From Streptomyces sp. CA-210063 (GTDB lineage: Bacteria > Actinomycetota > Actinomycetes > Streptomycetales > Streptomycetaceae): a stretch of DNA of 64,000 nucleotides. Positions 63,537-64,000 of the stretch are shown here, piece by piece. Under the pieces are notes generated by a model. That model was not told the DNA's origin. It saw only the letters and a list, made by a program, of their open reading frames with translations, and did no database searches. A program made the position numbers and the translations under genes. Each line of letters starts with the position of its first letter. Positions within the stretch are counted from its first letter, which is position 1. Location: NCBI RefSeq assembly GCF_024612015.1, contig NZ_CP102512.1, positions 8,618,001 to 8,682,000 on the forward strand. The letters are read 5' to 3'.

Positions 63537-64000
63537 ATGACACACCACATGCTCGCCACCCTCCGGCCCCTGCTGGTCGCGGAGGTGTCGGCCGAGGCCT
63601 CCGCGGCCGGGGCGGAGGCGGGGGATCTGGAGCAGGCGGTCTGGCTGCGCCTGCTGGAACGGCTCGACGCCGACGGCCCGCCCGCCGACCCCGAGAGCTG
63701 GCTGCGCAGCGCCGTCCGCTTCGAGGCCCGCCTCAGCCGCCGCACGGCCCGCCTCGAACGACCGTACGTCGCCGAGCCCGCCGACGAGCACGCCCCCGGC
63801 CCCGAGCAGCAGGCGCTCACCGCCGCCCGCCGCCGCGCGTTGTACGCGGCCGTACGCCGGCTCCCCGGCCGTTGCCCCCGGCTGCTCGCGGCCCTGTTGT
63901 CCCCGAAGGACCTCACCTATCGCGAGATCGCGGGCGAGTTGGGTATCTCACAGGGCAGCCTCGGTCCGGAACGTTCCAGATGCCTGGGATGTCTTCGGCG
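63537..64000 (+). CDS. Sigma-70-family (ECF-type) RNA polymerase sigma factor, 5' part
   Basis: The frame from ATG 63537 stays open to the window end (154 residues seen). Region 2 is weak but present (DLEQAVWLRLLERLDADGPP, then DPESWLRSAVRFEARL). Region 4 is clear (LLSPKDLTYREIAGELGISQ, then GSLGPERSRCLGCLRR), with an HTH that binds the -35. A linker of about 30 residues separates them. Two starts are close together (ATG 63537 and 63549). The regulon cannot be inferred, and any anti-sigma factor lies outside the window. Confidence 0.85.
   Translation, partial: MTHHMLATLRPLLVAEVSAEASAAGAEAGDLEQAVWLRLLERLDADGPPADPESWLRSAVRFEARLSRRTARLERPYVAEPADEHAPGPEQQALTAARRRALYAAVRRLPGRCPRLLAALLSPKDLTYREIAGELGISQGSLGPERSRCLGCLR

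Overview
The window is chromosomal DNA from a Streptomyces-like actinomycete. The evidence is very high GC with strong G/C bias at third codon positions, many GTG starts, frequent 4-base start/stop overlaps, many apparently leaderless genes with a TANNNT box about 7 bases before the start codon, and gene blocks (infC-rpmI-rplT, pheST, argCJBDR, argGH) in the order I remember from the S. coelicolor core chromosome (roughly SCO1620 down to SCO1564). That synteny is from memory and was not checked. I see no prophage, IS element, CRISPR array, rRNA or tRNA.

Layout. Bases 1-5510: the end of a glycine betaine binding protein, a secreted beta-propeller-like protein, an XRE/cupin regulator with a metal-receptor-like protein, and a divergent TDT transporter/LysR pair. 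Bases 5749-11020: a gamma-glutamylation catabolic cluster (class I amidotransferase hydrolase, FadR-type regulator, glutamine-synthetase-like ligase, aldehyde dehydrogenase, SDR), most likely the GlnA4 ethanolamine route. Bases 11064-19731: a DUF2510 protein, a PLP amino acid deaminase/aldolase, a disordered membrane protein coupled to a mycosin protease, a class A beta-lactamase-like hydrolase, SseB and DUF1844 proteins. Bases 19792-27765: infC-rpmI-rplT with a long structured leader and an ATC start for IF3, an rRNA/tRNA methyltransferase, a soluble histidine kinase and pheST.

Bases 27766-44591: mixed genes (PP2C phosphatase, NsdA-like regulator, Nudix, Hbd, GHL10-like hydrolase, EamA/MocR divergent pair, GNAT, degenerate histidine phosphatase, GH51 arabinofuranosidase, a stand-alone LysR effector domain opposite DUF5997, and an LRV-repeat protein flanked by gene remnants). 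Bases 44606-49543: the arginine operon argCJBDR under an ARG-box promoter. Bases 49625-52998: a three-gene flavin electron-transfer operon (ferric-reductase-like membrane protein, triple FMN-binding protein, ApbE). Then come a PNPOx-like protein, a secreted protein made of two nearly identical 91-residue domains, argG and argH (argG also behind ARG-box-like sites), an aldo/keto reductase, a TetR/MFS efflux pair behind a strikingly symmetric operator, a PlsC-type acyltransferase, a Tat-exported GDPD and the start of an ECF-type sigma factor.

The intergenic spaces carry several families of GC-rich palindromic repeats, repeatedly placed at gene 3' ends; one copy runs through a stop codon and encodes the C-terminus of the PP2C protein. 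The most interesting items are the flavinylation operon, the nested TetR operator, the proposed split LysR/DUF5997 regulator, the EamA/MocR pair whose start codons overlap on opposite strands, the infC leader and start, and the duplicated secreted protein.
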